The position numbers were made by a program, and so were the translations under genes. DNA of 50,602 nucleotides from Paraburkholderia piptadeniae (GTDB lineage: Bacteria > Pseudomonadota > Gammaproteobacteria > Burkholderiales > Burkholderiaceae). Below the pieces are notes generated by a model. It made no database searches. It saw only the letters and a program-made list of their open reading frames with translations, and was not told the origin of the DNA. The stretch lies in assembly GCF_900007165.1 (NCBI RefSeq), contig NZ_CYGY02000073.1, positions 1-50,602 of the forward strand. Reading direction: 5' to 3'. Shown piece by piece: positions 14,451-23,762 of this stretch (the stretch's first letter is position 1; the number at the start of each line of letters is the position of its first letter).

Positions 14451-15974
14451 ATGATTCTCACGCCAGGCTCCCTGACTCTGCCCCAACTGCGCCAGATCGC
14501 GCACGAACAGGTAACGTTGCAACTCGATCCCGCGAGCTTCGCCGCCATCGACGCCTGCGCTCAAGCCGTCGCGGACATCGCCGCCAAGGGCGAGCCGGCG
14601 TACGGCATCAACACGGGCTTTGGCCGCCTCGCGAGCACGCATATCCCGCACGATCAGCTCGAACTGCTGCAGCGCAATCTGGTGCTGTCGCATGCCGTCG
14701 GCATCGGCGAGCCGATGTCGCTGCCCGTCGTGCGTCTGCTGATGGCGCTCAAGTTGTCGAGCCTCGGCCGCGGCCACTCGGGCATTCGCCGCGAAGTGAT
14801 GGACGCGTTGATCAAGCTGTTCAACGCCGACGTGCTGCCCGTGATCCCCGTGAAGGGTTCGGTCGGCGCATCGGGCGACCTCGCGCCGCTCGCGCATATG
14901 TCGGCCGTGCTGCTCGGCGTCGGCGAAGTGTTCGTGAAGGGCGAGCGCTTGCCGGCGACGGAAGGCCTGCGTCTCGTCGGCCTCAAGCCGCTGACGCTGC
15001 AAGCGAAGGAAGGCCTCGCGCTGCTGAACGGCACCCAGGCATCGACGGCGCTCGCGCTCTACAACATGTTCGCGATCGAAGACCTGTACCGCACCGGCCT
15101 CGTGGCGGGCGCGCTGTCCGTCGATGCGGCGGCCGGCTCCGTCAAGCCGTTCGACGCGCGCATCCATGAACTGCGCGGCCATCAAGGCCAGATGGATGCG
15201 GCAGCTTCGTACCGCGCGCTGCTCGACGGTTCCGCGATCAATCTGTCGCATCGCGATTGCGGCAAGGTGCAGGACCCGTACAGCCTGCGCTGCCAGCCGC
15301 AGGTGATGGGCGCGTGCCTCGACCAGATGCGTGCCGCCGCGCAAGTGCTGCTCGTCGAAGCAAACGCGGTGTCCGACAACCCGCTGATCTTCCCGGACAC
15401 GGGCGAAGTGCTGTCGGGCGGCAACTTCCACGCCGAGCCCGTCGCGTTCGCCGCCGACAATCTCGCGCTCGCCGCATCGGAAATCGGCGCGCTCGCCGAG
15501 CGCCGCATCGCGCTGCTGATCGACGCGACGCTGTCGGGCCTGCCGCCGTTCCTCGTCAAGGATGGCGGCGTGAACTCGGGCTTCATGATCGCGCACGTCA
15601 CTGCCGCCGCGCTCGCATCGGAGAACAAGACGCTGGCTCACCCGGCATCCGTCGATTCGCTGCCCACGTCGGCGAACCAGGAGGATCACGTGTCGATGGC
15701 GACCTTCGCCGCGCGCAAGCTCGCCGACATCGCCGACAACACCGCGAACATCCTGTCGATCGAGTTGCTCGCCGCCGCGCAGGGCGTCGATCTGCGCGCG
15801 CCGCACAAGACGAGCCCTGCGCTGCAAAAGGTGATGGACACGGTGCGTGCGCACGTCGCGCATTACGAGCTCGACCATTACTTCGCGCCGGATATCGCGG
15901 CGATCACGAAGCTCGTGCAGGACGGCACGATCGCGGCGCACAGCCCGTTCTCGTTCGTCTCCGAGCAACGCTAG
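14451..15974 (+). CDS. hutH: Histidine ammonia-lyase
   Basis: A 507-residue cytoplasmic enzyme that eliminates ammonia from L-histidine to give urocanate, the first step of histidine use. The active-site electrophile MIO forms from the Ala-Ser-Gly triad seen in GSVGASGDLAPLAHM at residues 140-142. The family motif YGINTGFG is at about 51-58, and the length is standard. It is the first gene of the hut operon, directly behind a promoter flanked by HutC-type operators, so it should be induced by its own product urocanate. HutC follows 38 nt downstream. Confidence 0.97.
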   Translation: MILTPGSLTLPQLRQIAHEQVTLQLDPASFAAIDACAQAVADIAAKGEPAYGINTGFGRLASTHIPHDQLELLQRNLVLSHAVGIGEPMSLPVVRLLMALKLSSLGRGHSGIRREVMDALIKLFNADVLPVIPVKGSVGASGDLAPLAHMSAVLLGVGEVFVKGERLPATEGLRLVGLKPLTLQAKEGLALLNGTQASTALALYNMFAIEDLYRTGLVAGALSVDAAAGSVKPFDARIHELRGHQGQMDAAASYRALLDGSAINLSHRDCGKVQDPYSLRCQPQVMGACLDQMRAAAQVLLVEANAVSDNPLIFPDTGEVLSGGNFHAEPVAFAADNLALAASEIGALAERRIALLIDATLSGLPPFLVKDGGVNSGFMIAHVTAAALASENKTLAHPASVDSLPTSANQEDHVSMATFAARKLADIADNTANILSIELLAAAQGVDLRAPHKTSPALQKVMDTVRAHVAHYELDHYFAPDIAAITKLVQDGTIAAHSPFSFVSEQR

Positions 15975-16012
15975 ACCACTTGCACAGCGGCAGAGCGAGA
16001 GAGAAGCCCAGC

Positions 16013-16708
16013 ATGAACGCACCCGCCTATCAGGGAATCAAGGACTTCATCCTCGCCCGCATCCACGCGGGCGAATGGAGCGAAGGGCATCAGGTTCCAT
16101 CGGAGAACGAGCTTGCGCGCGAGTTCAACGTCGCGCGCATGACGGTCAACCGCGCGCTGCGCGAATTGACGGCCGAGCAGGTGCTCACGCGCGTTCAGGG
16201 CTCGGGCACGTTCGTCGCGCGGCCGAAGTACGAGTCGACGCTGGTGGCGATCCGCAGCATCTCCGACGAGATCGTCGCGCGCGGCCATCGCTATCACGCG
16301 AACGTGCTGCTCGTGGGCGCTGCGATCGCCGACGAAGAGCTTGCCGCTGAAATGCAGGTGAGCGCGGGCAGCCCGATCTTTCACTCGCGCGTGCTGCATT
16401 TCGAGAACGACGAGCCGGTGCAACTCGAAGAACGCTGGGTCAATCCCGCCGTCGCGCCCGAATACGCATTGCAGGACTTCACGAACACGACGCCGAATCA
16501 GTACCTCGTGCGCGTCGCGCCGCTGCAGCGCGTCGAGTACCGCATCGAAGCATCGGCGCCGGACGCCGACACGCGCCGGCTTCTGACGATGGACGACGTC
16601 GAGCCGTGCCTCGTGCTGCATCGTCGCACGTGGTCGCAGAGTGTGGTCGCATCCATTGCGAACCTCTGGCATCCGGGCAACCGTTACCGGTTCACCGGCC
16701 ACTTCTGA
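16013..16708 (+). CDS. hutC: Histidine utilisation repressor, GntR family
   Basis: A 231-residue repressor. Residues 1-75 form the GntR winged helix (VPSENELAREFNVARMTVNRALRELTAEQVLTRVQGSGTFVA); the rest is a UTRA ligand domain of the HutC type, with ..RSISDEIVARGH and the C-terminal R.Y.FTGHF. In characterised systems it binds TTGTAT-type palindromes and releases them on binding urocanate. Three such sites lie upstream of hutH. Being second in the operon, it should repress its own synthesis. The start at 16013 was chosen because it begins immediately before the HTH; the preceding in-frame codons overlap hutH. A GAGAGAGAAG stretch is the only ribosome-binding candidate. Confidence 0.95.
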   Translation: MNAPAYQGIKDFILARIHAGEWSEGHQVPSENELAREFNVARMTVNRALRELTAEQVLTRVQGSGTFVARPKYESTLVAIRSISDEIVARGHRYHANVLLVGAAIADEELAAEMQVSAGSPIFHSRVLHFENDEPVQLEERWVNPAVAPEYALQDFTNTTPNQYLVRVAPLQRVEYRIEASAPDADTRRLLTMDDVEPCLVLHRRTWSQSVVASIANLWHPGNRYRFTGHF

Positions 16709-16790
16709 CACTGCTGATTTCGTTTTCGTTCGATCCATTCGCTCAGTTATCACCTCAGTCATCACTGTTACTAGCGCTTCCGAGGGCAAC

Positions 16791-18479
16791 ATGAACAACC
16801 CGAAACACATCGACCCGCGTCTCGACCCGACTCGCACGATCCGCGCGCCGCGCGGCAGCGAGAAAACCTGCAAGACCTGGATCGCGGAAGCCGCGTACCG
16901 GATGATCCAGAACAACCTGGACCCGGAAGTGGCCGAGCATCCGCATGCGCTCGTCGTGTACGGCGGCATCGGCCGTGCGGCGCGCAACTGGGATTGCTTC
17001 GACCAGATTCTTGCATCGCTGAAGAACCTCGAAGAGAACGAGACGCTGCTGGTGCAATCGGGCAAGCCTGTCGGCGTGTTCCGCACGCACGCCGACGCGC
17101 CGCGCGTGCTGCTCGCGAATTCGAACCTCGTCCCGCACTGGGCAAACTGGGACCACTTCCACGAACTCGACCGCAAGGGCCTGATGATGTACGGCCAGAT
17201 GACGGCGGGCAGCTGGATCTATATCGGCAGCCAGGGCATCGTGCAGGGCACGTACGAGACGTTCTTCTCAGTGGCTAACCAGCACTTCGACGGCAATCCG
17301 AAGGGCCGCTGGATCTTGACGGGCGGTCTCGGCGGCATGGGCGGCGCGCAGCCGCTCGCGGCGACGATGGCGGGCTTCTCGATGATCGCCGTCGAATGCG
17401 ACGAGACGCGCATCGACTTCCGCCTCAAGACGCGCTACGTCGATAAAAAGGCGAAGACGCTCGACGAAGCGCTCGCGATGATCGACGAAGCGAAGAAAAC
17501 GGGCTCGCCCGTTTCGATCGGCCTGCTCGGCAATGCTGCCGATGTGTTCGCGGAACTCGTCAAGCGCAACATCACGCCCGACTGCGTGACGGACCAGACG
17601 AGCGCGCACGACCCGATTCACGGCTATCTGCCGCAAGGCTGGACGATCGAAGACTGGCGCGAGCGTCAGAAGACGGACCCGCAGAGCATCGTGACGCCCG
17701 CGAAGCAGTCGATGGCGAAGCAGGTTCAAGCGATGCTCACGCTGCAGCAACGCGGCGCGGCTACGCTCGACTACGGCAACAACATCCGTCAGATGGCGCT
17801 CGAAATGGGCGTGCAGAACGCGTTCGATTTCCCCGGCTTCGTGCCCGCGTATATCCGTCCTTTGTTCTGCGAAGGCAAGGGACCGTTCCGCTGGGTCGCG
17901 CTGTCGGGCGATCCCGAGGACATCTACAAGACGGACGCGAAGGTCAAGGAACTGATCCCCGATGATCCGCACCTGCACAACTGGCTCGACATGGCGCGCG
18001 AGCGCATCGCGTTCCAGGGCTTGCCGGCGCGTATCTGCTGGGTCGGCGTGAAGGATCGCTATCGTCTCGGCCAGGCGTTCAACGAAATGGTCAAGAAGGG
18101 CGAGCTGAAGGCGCCGATCGTGATCGGCCGCGATCACCTCGATACGGGATCGGTGGCGAGCCCGAACCGCGAAACGGAAGCGATGAAGGACGGCTCGGAT
18201 GCCGTCAGCGACTGGCCGCTGCTCAACGCGCTGCTGAACACGGCGGGCGGCGCGTCGTGGGTATCGCTGCATCATGGCGGCGGCGTCGGCATGGGCTTTT
18301 CCCAGCATGCGGGCGTCGTGATCGTCGCCGATGGCTCGGACGCCGCGCATGAGCGCCTCGGCCGCGTGCTGTTCAACGACCCGGCGACGGGCGTGATGCG
18401 TCACGCGGACGCTGGCTACGAACTCGCGCAGAAGACGGCGCGCGAAGCCGGCCTCAAGCTGCCGATGCTGGGCCGCTGA
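16791..18479 (+). CDS. hutU: Urocanate hydratase
   Basis: A 562-residue enzyme converting urocanate to 4-imidazolone-5-propionate with tightly bound NAD+ as electrophile. Conserved stretches include YGGIGRAARNWDCFD, QMTAGSWIYIGSQGIVQGTYE and the NAD-binding GGLGGMGGAQPLAATMAG, and, near the C-terminus, LHHGGGVGMGFSQHAG. The length matches the family. A GAGGG precedes the ATG by about 4 nt. hutU follows hutC after 82 nt with no terminator or extra operator seen, so it is probably read from the hutH promoter; hutD begins 2 nt after its stop. Confidence 0.97.
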   Translation: MNNPKHIDPRLDPTRTIRAPRGSEKTCKTWIAEAAYRMIQNNLDPEVAEHPHALVVYGGIGRAARNWDCFDQILASLKNLEENETLLVQSGKPVGVFRTHADAPRVLLANSNLVPHWANWDHFHELDRKGLMMYGQMTAGSWIYIGSQGIVQGTYETFFSVANQHFDGNPKGRWILTGGLGGMGGAQPLAATMAGFSMIAVECDETRIDFRLKTRYVDKKAKTLDEALAMIDEAKKTGSPVSIGLLGNAADVFAELVKRNITPDCVTDQTSAHDPIHGYLPQGWTIEDWRERQKTDPQSIVTPAKQSMAKQVQAMLTLQQRGAATLDYGNNIRQMALEMGVQNAFDFPGFVPAYIRPLFCEGKGPFRWVALSGDPEDIYKTDAKVKELIPDDPHLHNWLDMARERIAFQGLPARICWVGVKDRYRLGQAFNEMVKKGELKAPIVIGRDHLDTGSVASPNRETEAMKDGSDAVSDWPLLNALLNTAGGASWVSLHHGGGVGMGFSQHAGVVIVADGSDAAHERLGRVLFNDPATGVMRHADAGYELAQKTAREAGLKLPMLGR

Positions 18480-18481
18480 TC

Positions 18482-19108
18482 GTGAGCGCGACGTCATCGG
18501 CCGCAAGCGTGTCGCTGATCCGCGGCGCGGATCTCGTGGCGTCGCCGTGGAAGAACGGCGGCGGCGTCACGCGCGAAGTCGCGGCTTATCCCGCGGGCGC
18601 GGCGCTCGATGCGTTCGTGTGGCGCGTGAGCGTCGCCGATGTCGGCGCGGCCGGTCCGTTCTCGCGCTTCGCGGGCATCGACCGGACGCTCGTGCTGCTG
18701 TCGGGCGCGGGCATGATGCTCGACGAAGCGGACGAAGGGCAACGAGTGATGCACGCGCTGCGCGAGCCGCTCGATATCGCACGCTTCAAAGGCGAGACGG
18801 CCATCGACGCGCGTCTCGTCGACGGCCCGACGCGCGACTTCAACCTGATGGTGCGGCGTGGTGCGGCGACGGGCGAAGTCGCGATCTGGCGCGACGAAGC
18901 GCGCGCGCAGCTCGATGCCGACGCCGTGCTGCTGTTCTGCGCACAAGGGGCGCTCGATGTCGCGCTCGGCGACGAGATGAAAGCAGCCACGCTCACGGCC
19001 AACGACACCTTGCGCATCGACAACGCACGCGCATTGCGATGCGAGGTAAAAGGCAAGGGCGCGTTGCTCGCCGTCAGCATTCGCTATACGGACAAGTCGC
19101 GAGCCTGA
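18482..19108 (+). CDS. hutD: HutD family protein
   Basis: A 208-residue cupin-fold protein of the HutD/Ves family, recognised by LIRGADLVASPWKNGGGVTREVA at the N-terminus and RVSVADV..AGPFS.F.GIDR after it. No catalytic role is established; in Pseudomonas it has been proposed to cap hut expression by sensing an intermediate. The start is GTG at 18482, two nucleotides after the hutU stop, so translation is probably coupled. It precedes hutI by 57 nt. Confidence 0.9.
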   Translation: MSATSSAASVSLIRGADLVASPWKNGGGVTREVAAYPAGAALDAFVWRVSVADVGAAGPFSRFAGIDRTLVLLSGAGMMLDEADEGQRVMHALREPLDIARFKGETAIDARLVDGPTRDFNLMVRRGAATGEVAIWRDEARAQLDADAVLLFCAQGALDVALGDEMKAATLTANDTLRIDNARALRCEVKGKGALLAVSIRYTDKSRA

Positions 19109-19165
19109 ACCTGCTTTGAACGCAATGGGCCTGCCCTCAACAGACTGCCTTCGACGACATCCGCA

Positions 19166-20383
19166 ATGAAGCCAATCGTCTGGAACCATCTCAAGCTCTG
19201 CGCGCAGGGCAACCCCAACGAAACGATCGACGATGCCGCGATCGCCGTCGAGAACGGCCGCATCGCATGGCTCGGCGCGGCGCGCGAATTGCCTCCGCAG
19301 TACACAGCGTGGCCGCGCGAAGACCTGGGCGGCGCGTGGGTGACGCCGGGGCTCGTCGATTGCCATACGCATCTCGTATACGGCGGCCAGCGCGCCGACG
19401 AATTCGCGCAGCGTCTCGCGGGCGTGAGCTACGAGGAAATCGCGAAGCAGGGCGGCGGCATTGTGTCGACGGTGCGCGCGACGCGTGCCGCCGACGAGGC
19501 ATCGCTCTTCAGTCAATCGGCGGCGCGGCTCGAACCGATGCTCGCCGAAGGCGTGACGGCCATCGAAATCAAATCCGGCTACGGGCTCGATCTGCAATCC
19601 GAGCGCAAGATGCTGCGCGTCGCGCGGCAACTGGGCGAGCGTTATCCCGTGACCGTCTACACGACGTTTCTCGGCGCGCATGCGTTGCCGCCGGAATTCG
19701 CGGGCCGCGCGGACGACTACATCGATGAAGTGTGCGAGCACATGCTGCCCGCGCTTGCCGACGAAGGACTCGTCGATGCCGTCGACGTGTTCTGCGAGCG
19801 TATCGGCTTTTCGCTCGAACAGAGCGAGCGCGTGTTCAACGCCGCGGCGCGGCGCGGATTGCCCGTCAAGATGCACGCGGAGCAACTGTCGAACAGCGGC
19901 GGCACGGCGCTCGCCGCGCGTCATCGCGCGCTGTCGGCGGATCATCTGGAGTTTCTCGACGAAGCGGGCGTCGCCGCGATGAAGGAAGCGGGCACCGTCG
20001 CCGTGCTGCTGCCGGGCGCGTTCTACTTCATCCGCGAAACGCAGTTGCCGCCGCTCGACCTGCTGCGCCGCTACGAAGTGCCGATTGCGATTTCGACCGA
20101 CAGCAATCCGGGCACGTCGCCCGCGACCTCGCTGCTGCTGATGATGAACATGGCGACGACGCTCTTCCGGATGACCGTCCCTGAAGTGCTGCAAGGCGTG
20201 ACGCGCCATGCGGCGCAGGCGCTCGGCAAAGCGGATAGGCATGGCGCGCTCGCGGTCGGGCGTGCCGCCGACTTCGCGGTGTGGTCGGTGCAATCGCTTG
20301 CGGAGCTCGCGTACTGGATCGGGCGTCCGCTGTGCGAGCGGGTCGTGCGCGGCGGCGAGACGGTTTATACGCGACGCGGCTGA
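19166..20383 (+). CDS. hutI: Imidazolonepropionase
   Basis: A 405-residue amidohydrolase that opens imidazolonepropionate to N-formimino-L-glutamate. The metal-binding HxH is in GLVDCHTHLVYGG (His67, His69); further conserved stretches are EIKSGYGLDL, KMHAEQLS, SADHLEFLDEAG and ISTDSNPGTSP, which carry the remaining metal ligands and catalytic residues of the family. The length is standard. It is the third enzyme of the pathway in this operon. A 105-nt T-poor, ACGC-rich spacer separates it from hutF. Confidence 0.97.
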   Translation: MKPIVWNHLKLCAQGNPNETIDDAAIAVENGRIAWLGAARELPPQYTAWPREDLGGAWVTPGLVDCHTHLVYGGQRADEFAQRLAGVSYEEIAKQGGGIVSTVRATRAADEASLFSQSAARLEPMLAEGVTAIEIKSGYGLDLQSERKMLRVARQLGERYPVTVYTTFLGAHALPPEFAGRADDYIDEVCEHMLPALADEGLVDAVDVFCERIGFSLEQSERVFNAAARRGLPVKMHAEQLSNSGGTALAARHRALSADHLEFLDEAGVAAMKEAGTVAVLLPGAFYFIRETQLPPLDLLRRYEVPIAISTDSNPGTSPATSLLLMMNMATTLFRMTVPEVLQGVTRHAAQALGKADRHGALAVGRAADFAVWSVQSLAELAYWIGRPLCERVVRGGETVYTRRG

Positions 20384-20488
20384 TCGCGCGCGGGAGCGCG
20401 TGCACAGGCACGGAAACACGCATACGCGCAGACGCACGCACGGACACGCGATCACACGCACGCCAACGCAACGAGATTCCGACACGAC
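20384..20488 (+). other. T-poor ACGC-rich spacer between hutI and hutF
   Basis: Low-complexity stretch with repeated CACGC, TACGC and GACGC words and only a handful of T residues over about 100 nt. No hairpin or U-run is seen. C-rich, weakly structured RNA of this sort can act as a Rho loading site. Confidence 0.5.
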
Positions 20489-21889
20489 ATGACTCAAGCC
20501 ACTCAATCGCTTTTCGCCGATCACGCGTTCCTGCCCGAAGGCTGGCGCCACAATGTGCTGCTGCAATGGGACGCGCACGGCGCGCTGCTTTCCGTCACGC
20601 CCGACACGCAAGCGCCCGCAGGCATCGCGCGCGCGAGCGGCCCCGTCTTGCCCGGCATGCCGAATCTTCATTCGCACGCGTTTCAGCGCGCGATGGCGGG
20701 CCTCACCGAATACCGGGCCGCGTGCCAAGGCGCCACCGACAACTTCTGGAGCTGGCGCGACCTGATGTATCGCTTCGCCGCGCGCATCACGCCGGAAGGG
20801 CTCGCGTCGATTGCGCAATGGCTCTACATCGAAATGCTGAAGGCGGGCTACACGTCCGTCTGCGAGTTCCATTACGTGCACCACATGCAGGACGGCAGGC
20901 GTTATGCGAACGCGGCGGAACTGGCGCAACGCGTCGTCGATGCGGCAGGCGAGAGCGGCATCGGCATCACGATGCTGCCCGTGCTCTATCAGTATGCGGG
21001 CTTCGGCGCGCAGCCGCCGCGCGACGACCAGCGCCGCTTCATCAACACGCCGGAGAGCCTGCTTGCGCTGCTGGATACGCTGCGCGGCGCGCGCCGCGAG
21101 CATGGCGCGCTGCGCTACGGCGTCGCGCCGCATTCGCTGCGCGCGGTGTCGAACGATACGCTGCGCACGCTGCTCGATGGCCTCGATGCGATGTCGCCGG
21201 GCGCGCCCGTGCATATCCATATCGCCGAGCAGACAGCGGAAGTGGACGCGTGCTTCGCAACGGAAGGCGCGCGGCCCGTGCAATGGCTGCTCGATCGTTT
21301 CGACGTCGATGCGCGCTGGTGTCTCGTGCACGCGACCCATATCGACGCCGACGAAACCGCCGCGCTCGCGAAGAGCGGAGCCGTCGCGGGCCTGTGCCTG
21401 ACGACGGAAGCGAATCTCGGCGACGGCATCTTTCCCGCGCACGATTATCTCGCTCAGAACGGACGCATCGGAATCGGCAGCGACAGCCATATCGGCGTCG
21501 ACTGGCGCGCGGAACTGCGGCTGCTCGAATACGGCCAGCGCCTGTCGAAACGGCAGCGCAACGTGCTCGCATCGGCGGACATGCCGCGTGTCGCCGACCG
21601 CCTGTTCGCTGCGTCGCTGGAAGGCGGCGCGCTCGCGACGGGCCGCGCGGTCGGCGCGTTGCGGGCAGGCGCGCGCGCCGATTTCATCGTGCTCGATGCG
21701 AATCATGCGAGCATCGCGGAGCATGCGAGCGACGCGTGGCTGTCGGGTGTCGTATTCTGCGAGCACGGAGAGACGCCCATCCGCGATGTGTACGCGGGCG
21801 GCGCGAAGGTCGTCGAAGACCGCAAGCATCGCGACGAAGCGCGCGCGTATGCGCAATATCGCGCAGCGCTTTCCGATCTGCTGAAATGA
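20489..21889 (+). CDS. hutF: Formimidoylglutamate deiminase
   Basis: A 466-residue amidohydrolase that removes ammonia from N-formimino-L-glutamate to give N-formyl-L-glutamate. The HxH zinc site is in MPNLHSHAFQRAMAG (His61, His63); FHYVHH, HIHIAEQ, LVHATH and IGIGSDSHIGVDW are further family landmarks. With hutG it defines the five-step route used by Pseudomonas and Burkholderia rather than the one-step HutG formiminoglutamase of enterics. The ATG at 20489 directly begins the recognisable N-terminus. hutG starts 55 nt downstream. Confidence 0.96.
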   Translation: MTQATQSLFADHAFLPEGWRHNVLLQWDAHGALLSVTPDTQAPAGIARASGPVLPGMPNLHSHAFQRAMAGLTEYRAACQGATDNFWSWRDLMYRFAARITPEGLASIAQWLYIEMLKAGYTSVCEFHYVHHMQDGRRYANAAELAQRVVDAAGESGIGITMLPVLYQYAGFGAQPPRDDQRRFINTPESLLALLDTLRGARREHGALRYGVAPHSLRAVSNDTLRTLLDGLDAMSPGAPVHIHIAEQTAEVDACFATEGARPVQWLLDRFDVDARWCLVHATHIDADETAALAKSGAVAGLCLTTEANLGDGIFPAHDYLAQNGRIGIGSDSHIGVDWRAELRLLEYGQRLSKRQRNVLASADMPRVADRLFAASLEGGALATGRAVGALRAGARADFIVLDANHASIAEHASDAWLSGVVFCEHGETPIRDVYAGGAKVVEDRKHRDEARAYAQYRAALSDLLK

Positions 21890-21944
21890 AGCCAGCCGCC
21901 GGCGCTCTCGCCGGTCCGAATCCACTTTGAGAAGCACTGACGAC

Positions 21945-22757
21945 ATGACCGCGACGCACAACTTGCCTGTCTTCTCGCTGCATCGGGGAAGCCTGCCGAT
22001 GCTGATCTCGATCCCGCATCTGGGCACGCGTATTCCCGACGACATCGCCGCGACGATGAGCCCCGTCGCCGCACGCACCGACGATTGCGACTGGCATCTC
22101 GACCGCCTGTATGCGTTTGCGAAACGCATGGGCGCGTCGATTCTCACGCCCATCTATGCGCGCTACGTAATCGATCTGAACCGTCCGCCCGATGGCGCGA
22201 ACCTCTATCCGGGGCAGGACACGACGGGCCTGTTGCCCGTCGATACGTTCGACAAGGAGCCGCTCTATCGCGACGGCCATCTGCCCGACGATGCGGAAGC
22301 CGCGCGCCGCCGCGACGCGTACTGGAAGCCGTATCACGAGGCCTTGCAGGGCGAACTGGCCGCGCTGAAGGCAAAGCACGGCAACGTGCTGCTGTGGGAA
22401 GCGCACTCGATCCGCTCGCAAGTGCCGCGCTTCTTCGACGGGCGGCTGCCCGATTTCAACTTCGGTACGTCGAACGGCGCGAGCGCGGTCGAAGGGCTCG
22501 CCGAAACGCTGGCGAATATCGTCAACGGGCATGGCGGCTATACGGCCGTTGCAAACGGCCGCTTCAAGGGCGGCTATATCACGCGACACTACGGACAGCC
22601 CGCGCAGAACGTGCACGCCATCCAGCTCGAACTGTCGCAGATCACGTACATGCAGGAGCAGATGCCGTACGCGTACGGCGAAGTGCTTGCCGCGAAGGTC
22701 GAGCCGCTGCTCGAAACGCTCGTGAAGACGGCGCTCGAACGCGTCGTGGCCGCCTGA
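21945..22757 (+). CDS. hutG: N-formylglutamate deformylase
   Basis: A 270-residue amidohydrolase releasing formate from N-formyl-L-glutamate to yield glutamate, the last step of the pathway. Motifs seen are LISIPHLGTRIPDDI, DDCDWHLDRLYAF and VLLWEAHSIRSQVPRFFDGRLPDFNFGTSNG. The ATG at 21945 starts just before the conserved region; an in-frame TTG 18 nt upstream is less likely. It is the last gene of the hut operon. No histidine or urocanate transporter gene lies in the cluster, and no clear intrinsic terminator follows. Confidence 0.95.
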   Translation: MTATHNLPVFSLHRGSLPMLISIPHLGTRIPDDIAATMSPVAARTDDCDWHLDRLYAFAKRMGASILTPIYARYVIDLNRPPDGANLYPGQDTTGLLPVDTFDKEPLYRDGHLPDDAEAARRRDAYWKPYHEALQGELAALKAKHGNVLLWEAHSIRSQVPRFFDGRLPDFNFGTSNGASAVEGLAETLANIVNGHGGYTAVANGRFKGGYITRHYGQPAQNVHAIQLELSQITYMQEQMPYAYGEVLAAKVEPLLETLVKTALERVVAA

Positions 22758-23065
22758 TCCTCCTTTTTGCCCGCCACACGGTGAAATCCATGTAGCGGTG
22801 TCTTCATCGTGCGGAACGCCGCTTGCTTCCGGCAGTCAATTGCTGAATGAGGTGCGCGCGTCCGGTGCGCGCCACTGTTGTCTTTGCGCCGCAGCGTTCG
22901 GGCGAATCCGGTTGCGCGCCGCATGGCGATGCGACTATCTTTGTCGGACACAGCGCCTGGGCACGCGCCTTGCGCCGCGAGGCCGTCCGGCGAAGCATCG
23001 CGCAATCGGTGCGGCGTGTCGCGCCGCATGCGCTAGCAGCGAGACTGACGAAGGAAGACCCAGCG
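22758..23065. other. Gene-free interval after hutG
   Basis: 308 nt without a convincing gene. It has a 9-nt direct repeat, GGTGCGCGC, at 22851-22859 and 22864-22872 (period 13). No intrinsic terminator with a U-run was found for the hut operon. The promoter for the next gene should lie here. Confidence 0.4.
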
Positions 23066-23728
23066 ATGGAATATTCCGACGAATACCTGCTTCCTGTCTG
23101 GCGAACGAATCTGGCGCTGCTGACGCGCGAGGTCGGCGCGTCGATGCGTCTTGCGCGGATGATGACGTTCTCCCCGTCGTACCTGAAGCTGATGCTCGCG
23201 GGCCAGCGCGACTTCAGCGAAGAATTCGTGCGCGGCGTCGAAGCGGTGACGGGGCTGCCGCCCGGCTGGATGGATACGCCGCATGAATCGCACGACGTGC
23301 CCGACAATGCGCGCGATGCAATCGACAACGAAACGCCGCTTGCGCGCTTTCGCGGCACCGCGCATCCGGTGCGCAAGAAGTCGGTCCTGCGTCCGCCGGA
23401 GCCGATCTTCGGTCAGCAGCCGCAACGCCGTCCCGAGGACGACACTCACGAAGCCGAACAGCATCGGCGTCAGGCGCACTTTCGCAAGGTGCGCGATCTT
23501 GCCGTGCAGGAAGTGCGGCGCTTCGAACGCTATCTGACGCATCCGCCCGTCGAACTGGCGTCGGTGCGCGCGAAAGTCGAAGACGTAATGGCCGCCGCCG
23601 ATCTCGACGAACAGATTCACGCCGATCTCGCCGGCCGTCTCGAACAGATCGACAAGCATCGCCATATGCTGCTGCGTCATACAGAGCGCTTGCACGCATT
23701 GCTCGCGCAGCTAGGCGAAGACGACTGA
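23066..23728 (+). CDS. Unrecognised protein with HTH-like N-terminus
   Basis: A 220-residue protein. Residues about 5-75 look like an XRE-type helix-turn-helix (NLALLTREVGASMRLARMM, then FSPSYLKLMLAGQRDFSEEF and VTGLPPGWMD, the last resembling the end of many XRE folds). A low-complexity, Pro/Arg-rich middle follows. The C-terminal ~85 residues are strongly helical and charged, with heptad-like leucines in LAGRLEQIDKHRHMLLRHTE, perhaps a coiled coil. I know no named family. The start at 23066 begins the structured region, with AAGGAAG about 10 nt before it. It is convergent with the FNR homologue. Confidence 0.7.
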   Translation: MEYSDEYLLPVWRTNLALLTREVGASMRLARMMTFSPSYLKLMLAGQRDFSEEFVRGVEAVTGLPPGWMDTPHESHDVPDNARDAIDNETPLARFRGTAHPVRKKSVLRPPEPIFGQQPQRRPEDDTHEAEQHRRQAHFRKVRDLAVQEVRRFERYLTHPPVELASVRAKVEDVMAAADLDEQIHADLAGRLEQIDKHRHMLLRHTERLHALLAQLGEDD

Positions 23729-23762
23729 ACGCGTCCCGCAGCAGTCGGTAGCGCATGATGTG

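Noticed and set aside
14367..16022. Minus-strand frame opposite hutH and the hut operators
   Set aside because: It is the shadow of hutH; the plus-strand product is a complete histidine ammonia-lyase.
18494..22153. Open frame of 1219 codons on the minus strand across hutD, hutI and hutF
   Set aside because: It mirrors the codon structure of the hut genes on the other strand, is Arg/Ala-rich without domains, and has no ribosome-binding site. GC-rich third positions explain it.
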